From: Streptomyces sp. NBC_01429
GTDB lineage: Bacteria > Actinomycetota > Actinomycetes > Streptomycetales > Streptomycetaceae
DNA: 64,000 nucleotides
Assembly (NCBI RefSeq): GCF_036231945.1
Contig: NZ_CP109599.1
Coordinates: forward strand, 6,661,501 to 6,725,500
Direction of reading: 5' to 3'
A model generated the notes under the pieces. The model was not told the origin of the DNA and ran no database searches. It saw only the letters and a list, made by a program, of their open reading frames with translations. This document shows, one piece after another, positions 39,216-50,707 of the stretch. Position 1 is the stretch's first letter, and every line of letters begins with the position of its first letter. The position numbers were made by a program, and so were the translations under genes.

Positions 39216-40988
39216 GTGGCAGCACCTAATAAGGGCCGAAGGCAAGCGGGGTCCCCAGGCAGGCCGGGCCGCACCCTGGCACTGTTCCTGATTGCCGTGG
39301 TCGTCCTCACGGGCGGGATGTTCTGGTCCGGTCATGTCACCCCACGACTGGGGATCGACCTCGCGGGCGGCACGAGCATCACGCTCGAGGCGAAGAACAC
39401 GCCGGGCAAGCCGAACGCGATCAACAAGACCAACATGGACACCGCCGTCAGCATCATCGAGCGGCGCGTCAACGGTCTTGGTGTCTCCGAGGCCGAGGTT
39501 CAGACCCAGGGCGACAAGAACATCATCGTCAACATCCCCAAGGGTACGAACGAGAAGCAGGCCCGGGCGCAGGTCGGTACCACCGCCCAGCTGTACTTCC
39601 GGCCCGTGGTGACCTACGCGCCGAGCGGGCCGGCCGCCGAGCCGTCGGCCAGCGGTTCCCCGAGCGGTTCCCCCTCTCCCTCCGCCAGCTCCTCCGTGAG
39701 CGGGGACAAGGCCGAGAACCCCGACGCGTCGGCCGACCCCACCGCGAGCGCCACCACCCAGGGCCGGGCCGTCACGGACGCCCTGAAGAAGGACGCGACG
39801 CCGAGCCCGAGCGCCTCCGACTCGGACAAGGCCGGCTCCGACGCGTCCCCCACGCCTTCCGCCTCCAGCGACCCGGCCACGGCCGCCCTGGAGAAGAAGT
39901 TCGCCGATCTCGACTGCAGCAAGCAGGCGCAGCGCACCGAGATCAACCAGGGGGCCGCGCCCAAGGACACGATCGTGGCCTGTGGCGAGTCGGACGGAGC
40001 CTGGCAGAAGTACGTGCTCGGCCCGGCCGAGCTGGAGGGCACCGACGTAGACGATGCCAAGGGCGTGCTCGACCCGCAGCGCAACATGTGGATCGTCACG
40101 ATGGACTTCACCGGCGCGGGTACGAAGAAGTTCTCGTCGATCACCAGCAAGCTCTCGCAGCAGCAGTCGCCGATGAACCAGTTCGCCATCGTCCTCGACG
40201 GCAACGTGGTCTCCGCCCCCTCGGTGAGCCAGCGGCTCGGCGGCAGCGCCGAGATCTCCGGCAGCTTCAACCAGCAGTCCGCCCAGGACCTGGCCAACAT
40301 CCTGTCCTACGGCGCGCTGCCGCTCAGCTTCCAGGAGCAGAGCGTCACCACGGTCACCGCCGCGCTCGGCGGTGAGCAGCTCGAAGCCGGTCTGATCGCC
40401 GGTGGCGTCGGCCTCGCCCTGGTGATCATCTACCTGATCGCGTACTACCGCGGCCTCGCGGCCATCGCCATCGTCAGCCTCGGCGCCTCGGGCATACTGA
40501 CGTACTCGATCATGTCGCTGCTCGGGCCCGCCATCGGCTTCGCGCTGAACCTGCCCGCCGTCTGTGGCGCCATCGTCGCCATCGGGATCACCGCGGACTC
40601 GTTCATCGTGTACTTCGAACGTATCCGTGACGAGATCCGCGAGGGCCGTACGCTCCGCCCGGCCGTCGAGCGCTCCTGGCCGCGTGCCCGGCGCACCATC
40701 CTGGTCTCCGACTTCGTGTCGTTCCTGGCCGCCGCCGTGCTCTTCGTGGTCACGGTGGGCAAGGTCCAGGGCTTCGCGTTCACCCTCGGTCTGACCACCC
40801 TCCTCGACGTGGTCGTGGTGTTCTTCTTCACCAAGCCGGTGATGACGCTCCTGGCCCGCACGAAGTTCTTCTCCAGCGGTCATCCCTGGTCCGGGCTCGA
40901 CCCGAAGCGGCTCGGCGCCAAGCCGCCCCTGCGCCGCTCCAGGACCGCCAACCGCGTCAGCGCCCCCACCGACCCGAAGGAGGCGTGA
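39216..40988 (+). CDS. secD: Protein translocase subunit SecD
   Basis: Proton-driven RND-type factor that pulls exported proteins out of SecYEG. 590 residues: TM1, a large extracytoplasmic P1 domain and five C-terminal helices, with the family motifs PRLGIDLAGGTSITLEAK and the TM4 region AVCGAIVAIGITADSFIVYFERI. The P1 domain contains an insert of about 100 residues of Ser/Pro/Ala/Asp (about 130-230). GTG 39216 is preceded by GAGAAGG, and secF begins one base after the stop. Confidence 0.95.
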   Translation: MAAPNKGRRQAGSPGRPGRTLALFLIAVVVLTGGMFWSGHVTPRLGIDLAGGTSITLEAKNTPGKPNAINKTNMDTAVSIIERRVNGLGVSEAEVQTQGDKNIIVNIPKGTNEKQARAQVGTTAQLYFRPVVTYAPSGPAAEPSASGSPSGSPSPSASSSVSGDKAENPDASADPTASATTQGRAVTDALKKDATPSPSASDSDKAGSDASPTPSASSDPATAALEKKFADLDCSKQAQRTEINQGAAPKDTIVACGESDGAWQKYVLGPAELEGTDVDDAKGVLDPQRNMWIVTMDFTGAGTKKFSSITSKLSQQQSPMNQFAIVLDGNVVSAPSVSQRLGGSAEISGSFNQQSAQDLANILSYGALPLSFQEQSVTTVTAALGGEQLEAGLIAGGVGLALVIIYLIAYYRGLAAIAIVSLGASGILTYSIMSLLGPAIGFALNLPAVCGAIVAIGITADSFIVYFERIRDEIREGRTLRPAVERSWPRARRTILVSDFVSFLAAAVLFVVTVGKVQGFAFTLGLTTLLDVVVVFFFTKPVMTLLARTKFFSSGHPWSGLDPKRLGAKPPLRRSRTANRVSAPTDPKEA

Positions 40989-40989
40989 G

Positions 40990-42129
40990 ATGTCGCGACT
41001 CGGCGATCTCGGCGCCCGGCTCTACCGCGGTGAAGTCGGTTACGACTTCATCGGGAAGCGCAAGTTCTGGTACGCGCTCTCCATCCTGATCACCATCGCG
41101 GCCATCGCGGGCCTGGGCGTGCGCGGGCTCAACATGGGCATCGAGTTCAAGGGCGGTGCCGTCTTCACCATCCCGAGCACGAGCGTCTCCGTCGCCCAGG
41201 CCCAGGAGGACACGGAGAAGGCCTCGGGACACGAGGCCATCGTCCAGGCACTCGGCAACGGCGGCATGCGCATCCAGGTCACCGAGCTGGACACGCAGCA
41301 GTCCGACAAGGTGAAGACGCAGCTCGCCAAGGACCTCAAGGTCGACGAGGCGGACATCAACGCCGACCTGGTCGGCCCCAGCTGGGGCGCGACCATCGCC
41401 AACAAGGCGTGGACCGGGCTGGGGATCTTCATGATCCTCGTGGTGATCTATCTGGCGATCGCCTTCGAGTGGCGCATGGCGATCGCGGCGCTGATCGCCC
41501 TGATCCACGACCTCACCATCACCGTGGGTGTGTACGCGCTGGTGGGCTTCGAGGTCACACCCGGCACGGTGATCGGTCTGCTGACCATCCTCGGTTACTC
41601 CCTCTACGACACCGTCGTCGTCTTCGACAGTCTCAAGGAGGGGTCCGACAAGATCACCAAGCAGTCCCGCTGGACCTACAGCGAGATCGCCAACCGCTCG
41701 ATCAACAGCACGCTGGTGCGTTCCATCAACACCACCGTGGTCGCGCTGCTCCCGGTCGGCGGGCTGCTCTTCATCGGCGGCGGCTTCCTCGGGGCCGGCA
41801 TGCTCAACGACATCTCGCTCTCGCTCTTCGTCGGCCTCGCCGCCGGCGCGTACTCGTCGATCTTCATCGCCACTCCGCTCGTCGCCGACCTGAAGGAGCG
41901 CGACCCGCAGATCAAGGCGCTGAAGAAGCGGGTGCTCGCCAAGCGGGCCGCCGCTGCCGCCAAGGGTGAGCCCGCGGACGGCTCGGGCGACGAGGACGGC
42001 GACGGGGACGACGGCTTCGAGGACGCGCAGGGCGACGGCGCCACCGCGCCCGCGGGCGCCGGGGCCGGCCAGCGGGGCCGCGGTGGCCGCGCTGGCGGCC
42101 GTCCCTCCGGCTCGGGGAGGCGTCGATGA
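40990..42129 (+). CDS. secF: Protein translocase subunit SecF
   Basis: Partner of SecD, 379 residues with six membrane helices. The motifs are GIEFKGGAVFTIP after TM1, and TILGYSLYDTVVVFDSLKEG with NRSINSTLVRSINTTVVALLPVGGLLFIGG in the core. An acidic then Gly/Arg-rich C-terminal tail of ~65 residues follows. The stop overlaps the apt start (ATGA), an odd but common actinobacterial link. Confidence 0.95.
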   Translation: MSRLGDLGARLYRGEVGYDFIGKRKFWYALSILITIAAIAGLGVRGLNMGIEFKGGAVFTIPSTSVSVAQAQEDTEKASGHEAIVQALGNGGMRIQVTELDTQQSDKVKTQLAKDLKVDEADINADLVGPSWGATIANKAWTGLGIFMILVVIYLAIAFEWRMAIAALIALIHDLTITVGVYALVGFEVTPGTVIGLLTILGYSLYDTVVVFDSLKEGSDKITKQSRWTYSEIANRSINSTLVRSINTTVVALLPVGGLLFIGGGFLGAGMLNDISLSLFVGLAAGAYSSIFIATPLVADLKERDPQIKALKKRVLAKRAAAAAKGEPADGSGDEDGDGDDGFEDAQGDGATAPAGAGAGQRGRGGRAGGRPSGSGRRR

Positions 42130-42671
42130 CCGACACCAGCACCCGGGAGCTGCTGCTCAGCCGGATCCGGGACGTCGCGGACTATCCCGAGCCCGGTGTG
42201 GTGTTCAAGGACATCACCCCGCTGCTCGCCGACCCCAAGGCGTTCACGGCCCTGACGGACGCCCTGGCGGAACTGTGCGTACGGTCGGGCGCGACGAAGA
42301 TCGTCGGCCTGGAGGCGCGCGGATTCATCCTCGCCGCCCCCGTGGCCGTCCGGACGGGCGTCGGCTTCATCCCCGTACGCAAGGCGGGCAAGCTGCCCGG
42401 CGCGACGCTCGCGCAGTCGTACGACCTGGAGTACGGCTCCGCCGAGATCGAGGTCCACGCCGAGGACCTGGACAGCGGTGACCGCGTCTTCGTCATCGAC
42501 GACGTCCTCGCCACCGGCGGTACGGCCGAGGCGTCCCTCGAACTGGTCCGGCGCGCCGGCGCCGAGGTCGTGGGCGTCGCGGTCCTCATGGAGCTGGGTT
42601 TCCTGGGCGGCCGTGCCCGTCTGGAGGCCGCGCTCGACGGGGCTCCACTGGAGGCCCTGATCACGCTCTGA
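42126..42671 (+). CDS. apt: Adenine phosphoribosyltransferase
   Basis: Salvages adenine to AMP with PRPP. 181 residues with the PRPP-binding loop VFVIDDVLATGGTAEASLEL and the family N-terminus DYPEPGVVFKDITPLLADP. The start overlaps secF by four bases, so its translation is coupled to the secretion genes. A terminator separates it from relA. Proximity to relA is conserved in actinobacteria and joins purine salvage with ppGpp metabolism. Confidence 0.96.
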   Translation: MTDTSTRELLLSRIRDVADYPEPGVVFKDITPLLADPKAFTALTDALAELCVRSGATKIVGLEARGFILAAPVAVRTGVGFIPVRKAGKLPGATLAQSYDLEYGSAEIEVHAEDLDSGDRVFVIDDVLATGGTAEASLELVRRAGAEVVGVAVLMELGFLGGRARLEAALDGAPLEALITL

Positions 42672-42689
42672 GCGGTCTCTCGACCCTGC

Positions 42690-42723
42690 GGACGGGCACC
42701 CGGGAACAACCGGGTGCCCGTCC
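42690..42723 (+). terminator. Terminator between apt and relA
   Basis: Perfect 14-base stem (GGACGGGCACCCGG and complement) with the loop GAACAA, 18 bases after the apt stop. Confidence 0.85.
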
Positions 42724-42866
42724 CGCGTTCTAACCACCTGATCCACTCTCCACCGCGCACCCGATCGCAGGCGGCCCGAGTCCCCGGGACGAGAGGGACC
42801 GCTGAGGTCGATACCATGGAACCTCCGGGCCTGACCGGGGGACCTGGATCCGCACGAGGAGCGCCC

Positions 42867-45419
<2,553 letters not shown>

Positions 45420-45436
45420 GACGGACGCGGAACAGC

Positions 45437-45480
45437 GAAAGGGGCTCCCCGTACCGCGAAGGTACGGGGAGCCCCTTTTC
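45437..45480. terminator. Terminator between relA and the convergent DUF349 gene
   Basis: Near-perfect 19-base stem (AAAGGGGCTCCCCGTACC and complement) with loop GCGAA, ending in TTTTC on the plus strand and an A/T end on the minus strand, so it can serve both genes. Confidence 0.9.
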
Positions 45481-45500
45481 GTGCGCGTGCCCGTCAGTGG

Positions 45501-46730
45501 CTAACCGCCGAACTCCTGAAGGCCCTTCAGCGCCTGGTCCAGCAGCGCCTGGCGGCCCTCCAGCTCACGGCCCAGCTTGTCGGCCCTGGAGTTGTTGCCC
45601 GCCGCGCGCGCCGCGTCGATCTGGGTGCGCAGCTTGTCGACGGCCGCCTGGAGCTGGCCGGTGAGACCCGCAGCCCGCGCCCGGGCCTCGGGGTTGGTAC
45701 GGCGCCACTCGGTCTCCTCGGACTCCTGGAGAGCCCGCTCGACCGCGTGCATCCTGCCCTCGATCTTCGGCCGGGCGTCCCGCGGCACATGACCGATGGC
45801 CTCCCAGCGCTCGTTGAGGGCCCGGAAGGCCGCCCTGGCCGCCTTGAGGTCCGTGACCGGCACCAGCCGCTCGGCCTCGACCGCCAGCTCCTCCTTGAGC
45901 TTCAGATTCTCCGACTGCTCGGCGTCACGCTCGGCGAAGACCTCGCCGCGCGCCGCGAAGAAGACGTCCTGGGCACCCCGGAAGCGGTTCCACAGCTCGT
46001 CCTCGGCCTCGCGCTGGGCGCGGCCCGCCGCCTTCCAGTCCGTCATCAGCTCGCGGTAGCGGGCGGCCGTACCGCCCCAGTCGGTGGAGCCCGACAGCGA
46101 CTCGGCCTCCGCGACCAGCTTCTCCTTGGCCTTGCGGGCCTCCTCGCGCTGCGCGTCGAGTGCGGCGAAGTGGGCCTTGCGACGCTTGGAGAACGCCGAG
46201 CGGGCGTGCGAGAAGCGGTGCCACAGCTCGTCGTCGGACTTCCGGTCCAGCCGCGGCAGGCCCTTCCAGATGTCCACCAGCGCCCGCAGCCGCTCGCCGG
46301 CCGACCGCCACTGGTCGCTCGCCGCCAGCTCCTCGGCCTCGACGACCAGCGCCTCCTTGGCGACCCGCGCCTCGTCGGTCTGCTTCGCCCGCTGCGCCTT
46401 GCGCTCCTCGCGGCGCGAGTCGACCGTCGCGACGAGCGCGTCGAGCCGTACCCCCAGCGCCGCCAGATCGCCCACGGCGTGGTGCTCGTCGACCTGGCCG
46501 CGCAGGTGCTCGATGGCCACCGTCGCGTCCTTCGCGGACAGGTCGGTGGTCTTCACCCGCCGCTCCAGGAGGCCGATCTCGACAACCAGGCCCTCGTACT
46601 TGCGCTCGAAATAGGCCAGAGCCTCCTCCGGAGAGCCCGCCTGCCACGACCCGACGACCTGCTCGCCCTCGGCCGTCCGCACGTACACGGTGCCCGTCTC
46701 ATCGACACGGCCCCACGGCTCGCTGCTCAC
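45501..46730 (-). CDS. DUF349-repeat protein
   Basis: 409 residues, almost entirely helical and charged. DUF349 repeats are visible as WKGLPRLDRKSDDELWHRFSHARSAF, WKAAGRAQREAEDELWNRFRGAQDVFFAAR and WEAIGHVPRDARPKIEGRMHAVERAL, each preceded by a Leu-rich helix. The GTG at 46730 follows a perfect AGGAGG. There is no membrane segment, so it is cytoplasmic. The molecular function of the family is unsettled; coiled-coil scaffolding or nucleic-acid association is possible. It converges on relA with a shared terminator. Confidence 0.88.
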   Translation of the reverse strand: MSSEPWGRVDETGTVYVRTAEGEQVVGSWQAGSPEEALAYFERKYEGLVVEIGLLERRVKTTDLSAKDATVAIEHLRGQVDEHHAVGDLAALGVRLDALVATVDSRREERKAQRAKQTDEARVAKEALVVEAEELAASDQWRSAGERLRALVDIWKGLPRLDRKSDDELWHRFSHARSAFSKRRKAHFAALDAQREEARKAKEKLVAEAESLSGSTDWGGTAARYRELMTDWKAAGRAQREAEDELWNRFRGAQDVFFAARGEVFAERDAEQSENLKLKEELAVEAERLVPVTDLKAARAAFRALNERWEAIGHVPRDARPKIEGRMHAVERALQESEETEWRRTNPEARARAAGLTGQLQAAVDKLRTQIDAARAAGNNSRADKLGRELEGRQALLDQALKGLQEFGG

Positions 46731-46880
46731 AGCGCCTCCTCCACCTGATGCCCACGAGGGGAATGGCCCCCGGACATCGTCCACAGTTTCCCGGGGCGGG
46801 CCGCGCCCGCCCTGCACAACGCCAATCTAGGCGACCGGCCGCCCGGCTGTCCGCACTCAGCGCGGCCGAAATTCACAGGG

Positions 46881-47669
46881 TCACGCCTTGTCGACCGTGC
46901 CCTTCTCCACGGTGACGGCCTTCTTGGGCGCTCCGTCGCCGCCGCCGCCCTCCACTCCGGCCTTCGCCACGGCCTTCACGGCCTTGAGACCGGCATCGTC
47001 CAGCGTCCCGAACGGGGTGTAGCCGGGGGCGAGTTTGGTGTCCTTGTAGACCAGGAAGAACTGGCTGCCGCCGGTGTGCGGCTGGCCGGTATTGGCCATC
47101 GCCACCGTGCCCGCGGGGTACGTGACGGTGCCGTCGGCGCCCGCCTTGCCCAGGGCCGTCAGATTCTCGTCCTCGATCGTGTAGCCGGGCCCACCGGTCC
47201 CGTCGCCCTTCGGGTCACCGCACTGGAGCACGAAGATGCCCTCGGTGGTCAGCCGGTGGCACTTCGTCTTGTCGAAGTAGCCCTTGTCGGCCAGCGCCTT
47301 GAAGGAGTTCACCGTGTGCGGTGTCTTCTTGGCGTCCATCGCGATCTTGATGGTCCCCTGGTCCGTCTTGAAGTCGAACGTGTACTTCGCCGACTTGTCG
47401 ATCGTCATCTTCGGCTCGGGCTCGGCGCTCTCGGTCTCCGAGGGGGACGGCGAGGCCGTCTTCTCCGCCGCAGCGTTGCTCTTGCTGTCGCCGTCGGAGC
47501 TCTTCACCGCCGCGTACGCCCCCGCGCCGCCGACCACCACCACGGCCAGTGCGGCCGCGATGACGGTGTTGCGGACCTTCGCCTGCTTCCGTGCCTCGGT
47601 CCGGCGCCGCTGCTGCCGCTCGAACTTCTCCCGGGCGAGCTGCCGCCGCCGCTGATCGCTGTTGACCAC
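46881..47669 (-). CDS. Membrane-anchored cyclophilin-type peptidyl-prolyl isomerase
   Basis: 262 residues: a very basic N-terminus (SDQRRRQLAREKFERQQRRRTEARKQ), one membrane helix (NTVIAAALAVVVVGGAGAYA, about 34-53), a Ser/Glu-rich linker, then a cyclophilin domain (about 95-250) with TPHTVNSFKALADKGYFDKTKCHRLTTEGIFVLQCGDPKGDGTGGPGY and MANTGQPHTGGSQFFLV. The canonical active-site Arg of the FHR motif is present in the form CHRL. Probably folds exported proteins at the outer face. The gene is divergent from an MBL hydrolase gene. Confidence 0.9.
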   Translation of the reverse strand: MVNSDQRRRQLAREKFERQQRRRTEARKQAKVRNTVIAAALAVVVVGGAGAYAAVKSSDGDSKSNAAAEKTASPSPSETESAEPEPKMTIDKSAKYTFDFKTDQGTIKIAMDAKKTPHTVNSFKALADKGYFDKTKCHRLTTEGIFVLQCGDPKGDGTGGPGYTIEDENLTALGKAGADGTVTYPAGTVAMANTGQPHTGGSQFFLVYKDTKLAPGYTPFGTLDDAGLKAVKAVAKAGVEGGGGDGAPKKAVTVEKGTVDKA

Positions 47670-47838
47670 CGGGTCTTCTCCTCGAATGTCGTGTGATCAC
47701 GTGCCGCCCGACCAGGCCAGGCACCTGGCCCCGTACGGTATATGGATTGGCTGTGGAATGAGCAGCGCCGGTACCCTTCGATCGGCCGCTTTCCCCGCCA
47801 CCGCGACCCACCCCGCTCTACGACATATAAGGACGATC

Positions 47839-48564
47839 GTGCTCATTGCCGGGTTCCCCGCCGGGGCCTGGGGGACCAATTGCTATCTGGTCGCCCCCGC
47901 CGCGGGCGAGGAGTGCGTGATCATCGACCCCGGCCACCAGGCCGCGCAGGGAGTCGAGGACGCGGTCAGGAAGCACCGCCTCAAGCCCGTCGCCGTCATC
48001 CTCACCCATGGCCACATCGACCATGTCGCCTCGGTCGTACCGGTCTGCGGCGCCCATGACGTACCGGCCTGGATCCACCCCGCCGACCGCTACATGATGA
48101 GCGACCCGGAGAAGGCCCTCGGCCGCTCGATCGGGATGCCGCTCATGGGCGAGCTGACCGTGGGGGAGCCGGACGACGTCCACGAGCTGACCGACGGCGC
48201 CGCACTGGCCCTGGCGGGCCTCCGGTTCACCGTCGCGCACGCGCCCGGCCATACGAAGGGGTCGGTGACCTTCGGGATGCCCGAGACCACCGGAGGCGGC
48301 GTCGACGTACCGCCGGTGCTGTTCTCGGGGGACCTGCTGTTCGCCGGCTCCATCGGACGCACCGACCTGCCCGGCGGCGACCACGCCGAGATCCTCGACT
48401 CGCTGGGCCGGGTGTGCCTGCCGCTCGACGACTCGACCGTGGTGCTGTCCGGCCACGGCCCCCAGACCACCATCGGCCGGGAGCGCGCCACCAACCCGTA
48501 TCTGCGCGAGGTGGCCGCAGGCTACGGAAGCGGCCCGACCGCCGCTCCGCGACGAGGAATGTGA
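47839..48564 (+). CDS. Metallo-beta-lactamase-fold hydrolase (glyoxalase II-like)
   Basis: 241 residues with the zinc-binding motif LTHGHIDHVASVV (HxHxDH), then His in VAHAPGHTKGSV, Asp in LFSGDLLFAGSIGR and a C-terminal His in VLSGHGPQT, so the full two-metal site is present. By family this is a thioester hydrolase such as hydroxyacylglutathione-type enzymes; since streptomycetes use mycothiol, the natural thiol would differ. GTG 47839 follows AAGGACG. It lies 13 bases before hisS and is probably co-transcribed. Confidence 0.88.
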   Translation: MLIAGFPAGAWGTNCYLVAPAAGEECVIIDPGHQAAQGVEDAVRKHRLKPVAVILTHGHIDHVASVVPVCGAHDVPAWIHPADRYMMSDPEKALGRSIGMPLMGELTVGEPDDVHELTDGAALALAGLRFTVAHAPGHTKGSVTFGMPETTGGGVDVPPVLFSGDLLFAGSIGRTDLPGGDHAEILDSLGRVCLPLDDSTVVLSGHGPQTTIGRERATNPYLREVAAGYGSGPTAAPRRGM

Positions 48565-48577
48565 CACACCGATCTCC

Positions 48578-49846
48578 ATGAGCACCTTCCAGGCCCCCAA
48601 GGGCACCTACGACCTGATCCCGCCCGTCTCCGCGACCTTCCTCGCGGTACGGGAGGCGATCTCCGCGCCGCTGCGCGACTCCGGCTACGGGTACATCGAG
48701 ACGCCCGGCTTCGAGAACGTCGAGCTGTTCGCACGCGGCGTCGGTGAGTCCACCGACATCGTCTCCAAGGAGATGTACGCCTTCGAGACCAAGGGCGGCG
48801 ACAAGCTCGCGCTGCGCCCCGAGGGCACCGCCTCCGTGCTGCGCGCCGCGCTGGAGGCCAACCTGCACAAGGCCGGGAACCTGCCGGTCAAGCTCTGGTA
48901 CTCCGGCTCGTACTACCGCTACGAGCGCCCGCAGAAGGGCCGCTACCGCCACTTCTCGCAGGTCGGCGCCGAAGCCATCGGCACCGAGGACCCGGCGCTC
49001 GACGCCGAACTGATCATCCTGGCCGACCAGGCGTACCGCTCGCTGGGGCTGCGGCAGTTCCGCATCCTGCTCAACTCGCTGGGCGACAAGGAGTGCAGGC
49101 CGGTCTACCGGGAGGCGCTCCAGGGCTTTCTGCGCGGACTCGACCTGGACGAGGAGACCCGTCGCCGCATCGAGATCAACCCGCTGCGGGTCCTCGACGA
49201 CAAGCGCGCCGACGTACAGGCTCAGCTCGTCGGGGCGCCGATGCTCCGCGACTATCTGTGCGACGCCTGCAAGGCGTACCACGAGGAGGTCAGGGAGCTG
49301 CTGGCCGCCGCCGGGGTGGCGTACGAGGACGACGAGAAGCTCGTGCGCGGCCTCGACTACTACACGCGCACGACCTTCGAGTTCGTCCACGACGGGCTGG
49401 GCGCGCAGTCGGCGGTGGGCGGCGGCGGCCGTTACGACGGGCTCTCCGAGATGATCGGCGGCCCGGCGCTGCCGTCGGTCGGCTGGGCGCTCGGGGTGGA
49501 CCGTACGGTGCTGGCGCTGGAGGCCGAGGGCATCGCGCTCGACGTGCCGAACGCCACCAGTGTCTACGCGGTGGCGCTGGGCGAGGAGGCCAGGAGGACG
49601 CTGTTCGGCCTGGTCACCGAGTTGCGCAGGGCCGGTGTCGCCGCCGACTTCTGCTACGGCGGGAAGGGGCTGAAGGGCTCGATGAAGAACGCCAACAGGT
49701 CGGGCGCCCGGTACACCGTCGTCGCGGGCGAGCGCGACCTCGCCGAGGGCGTGGCCCAGCTCAAGGACATGGAGACCGGCGAACAGGTCCCGGTCGCGCT
49801 GGACGCCCTGGTCACGGAGCTGACCCAGCGGCTCGGCCGACCGTAA
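48578..49846 (+). CDS. hisS: Histidine-tRNA ligase
   Basis: Charges tRNA-His. 422 residues, class II: N-terminal FQAPKGTYDLIPP, motif 2 in GSYYRYERPQKGRYRHFSQVGAEAIG, the histidine-A boxes LVRGLDYYTRTTFEF and GGGGRYDGLSEMIGGPALPSVGWALGVDR, and a C-terminal anticodon-binding domain. A strong terminator follows. Confidence 0.97.
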   Translation: MSTFQAPKGTYDLIPPVSATFLAVREAISAPLRDSGYGYIETPGFENVELFARGVGESTDIVSKEMYAFETKGGDKLALRPEGTASVLRAALEANLHKAGNLPVKLWYSGSYYRYERPQKGRYRHFSQVGAEAIGTEDPALDAELIILADQAYRSLGLRQFRILLNSLGDKECRPVYREALQGFLRGLDLDEETRRRIEINPLRVLDDKRADVQAQLVGAPMLRDYLCDACKAYHEEVRELLAAAGVAYEDDEKLVRGLDYYTRTTFEFVHDGLGAQSAVGGGGRYDGLSEMIGGPALPSVGWALGVDRTVLALEAEGIALDVPNATSVYAVALGEEARRTLFGLVTELRRAGVAADFCYGGKGLKGSMKNANRSGARYTVVAGERDLAEGVAQLKDMETGEQVPVALDALVTELTQRLGRP

Positions 49847-49854
49847 GCGGCGGG

Positions 49855-49887
49855 GCGGGGCCGGGACGTACACCGTCCCGGCCCCGC
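49855..49887 (+). terminator. Terminator after hisS
   Basis: Perfect 14-base stem (GCGGGGCCGGGACG and complement) with loop TACAC, 8 bases after the stop and followed by TCTCCTT. Confidence 0.85.
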
Positions 49888-49994
49888 TCTCCTTATGCCG
49901 AGCGAACGGTGCGGCCGGGGGCCCGTACGGCACAATGAGCCTGCTTCACAGTGCCCCGCAGGGCCCCACAGGACCTCAGTGACGGAACGGCGAT

Positions 49995-50630
49995 ATGACG
50001 AGTGCAGCGGTTGACGACGTCTCCTCCGGCCGGAGGAACGAAGACGTCGCGGGTACGGTCGGCGGCGGCAGGGCGTTCGCCCTCCTGCTGATCATCACGG
50101 GCGCGGCCGGACTGCTGGCCGCCTGGGTGATCACCATCGACAAGTTCAAGCTGCTGGAGGACCCGAGCTTCACGCCGGGGTGCAGTCTGAACCCGGTGGT
50201 CTCCTGCGGGAACGTCATGAAGAGCGAGCAGGCGTCGGTCTTCGGTTTCCCGAATCCGATGCTGGGGCTCGTCACCTATTCCGTGGTGGTCTTCATCGGG
50301 ATCGGGCTGCTGGCCGGGGCGCGCTACCGGGGCTGGTTCTGGCTCGGGCTGAACGCGGGGACGCTCTTCGGCGTCGGGTTCTGCACCTGGCTCCAGTACC
50401 AGTCGCTCTACACCATCAACTCGCTGTGCCTGTGGTGCTGCCTGGCCTGGGTCGGCACGATCGTCATGTTCTGGTACGTCACGTCCCACAACGTCCGCAA
50501 CGGGGTCCTGCCCGCGCCGTCCTGGCTGCGCCGGTTCCTCGACGAGTTCACCTGGCTCCTGCCGGCGCTGCACATCGGGATCATCGGGATGCTGATCCTC
50601 ACCCGCTGGTGGGACTTCTGGACGGGCTGA
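49995..50630 (+). CDS. Vitamin K epoxide reductase (VKOR) family protein
   Basis: 211 residues with four to five membrane helices. A Cys pair lies in the first loop (CSLNPVVSCGNVMKS) and a CxxC in a later helix (SLCLWCC), the VKOR active-site pattern. By family it reoxidises a DsbA-type oxidase with quinone and so drives disulfide-bond formation in exported proteins. No DsbA is adjacent; the DsbA-like protein at 17453 lacks an export signal and is not an obvious partner. Confidence 0.88.
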   Translation: MTSAAVDDVSSGRRNEDVAGTVGGGRAFALLLIITGAAGLLAAWVITIDKFKLLEDPSFTPGCSLNPVVSCGNVMKSEQASVFGFPNPMLGLVTYSVVVFIGIGLLAGARYRGWFWLGLNAGTLFGVGFCTWLQYQSLYTINSLCLWCCLAWVGTIVMFWYVTSHNVRNGVLPAPSWLRRFLDEFTWLLPALHIGIIGMLILTRWWDFWTG

Positions 50631-50695
50631 GCCGCACCGGACCGGCGAAGGGGCCCCGACCGGTCGCCCGTACGGGCACTGTCAGTGGACTGGCA

Positions 50696-50701
50696 TAGGC
50701 T
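50696..50701 (+). promoter_or_regulatory. -10 element of a leaderless rarA transcript
   Basis: TAGGCT lies six bases before the GTG at 50708. There is no ribosome-binding site between them and no clear -35. Confidence 0.55.
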
Positions 50702-50707
50702 TCACGC

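Noticed and set aside
42816..42866. ATG 42816 as the relA start
   Set aside because: The TTG at 42867 has a far better ribosome-binding site and gives the usual length; the ATG may even lie within the promoter (TACCAT at about 42812). It remains an alternative.
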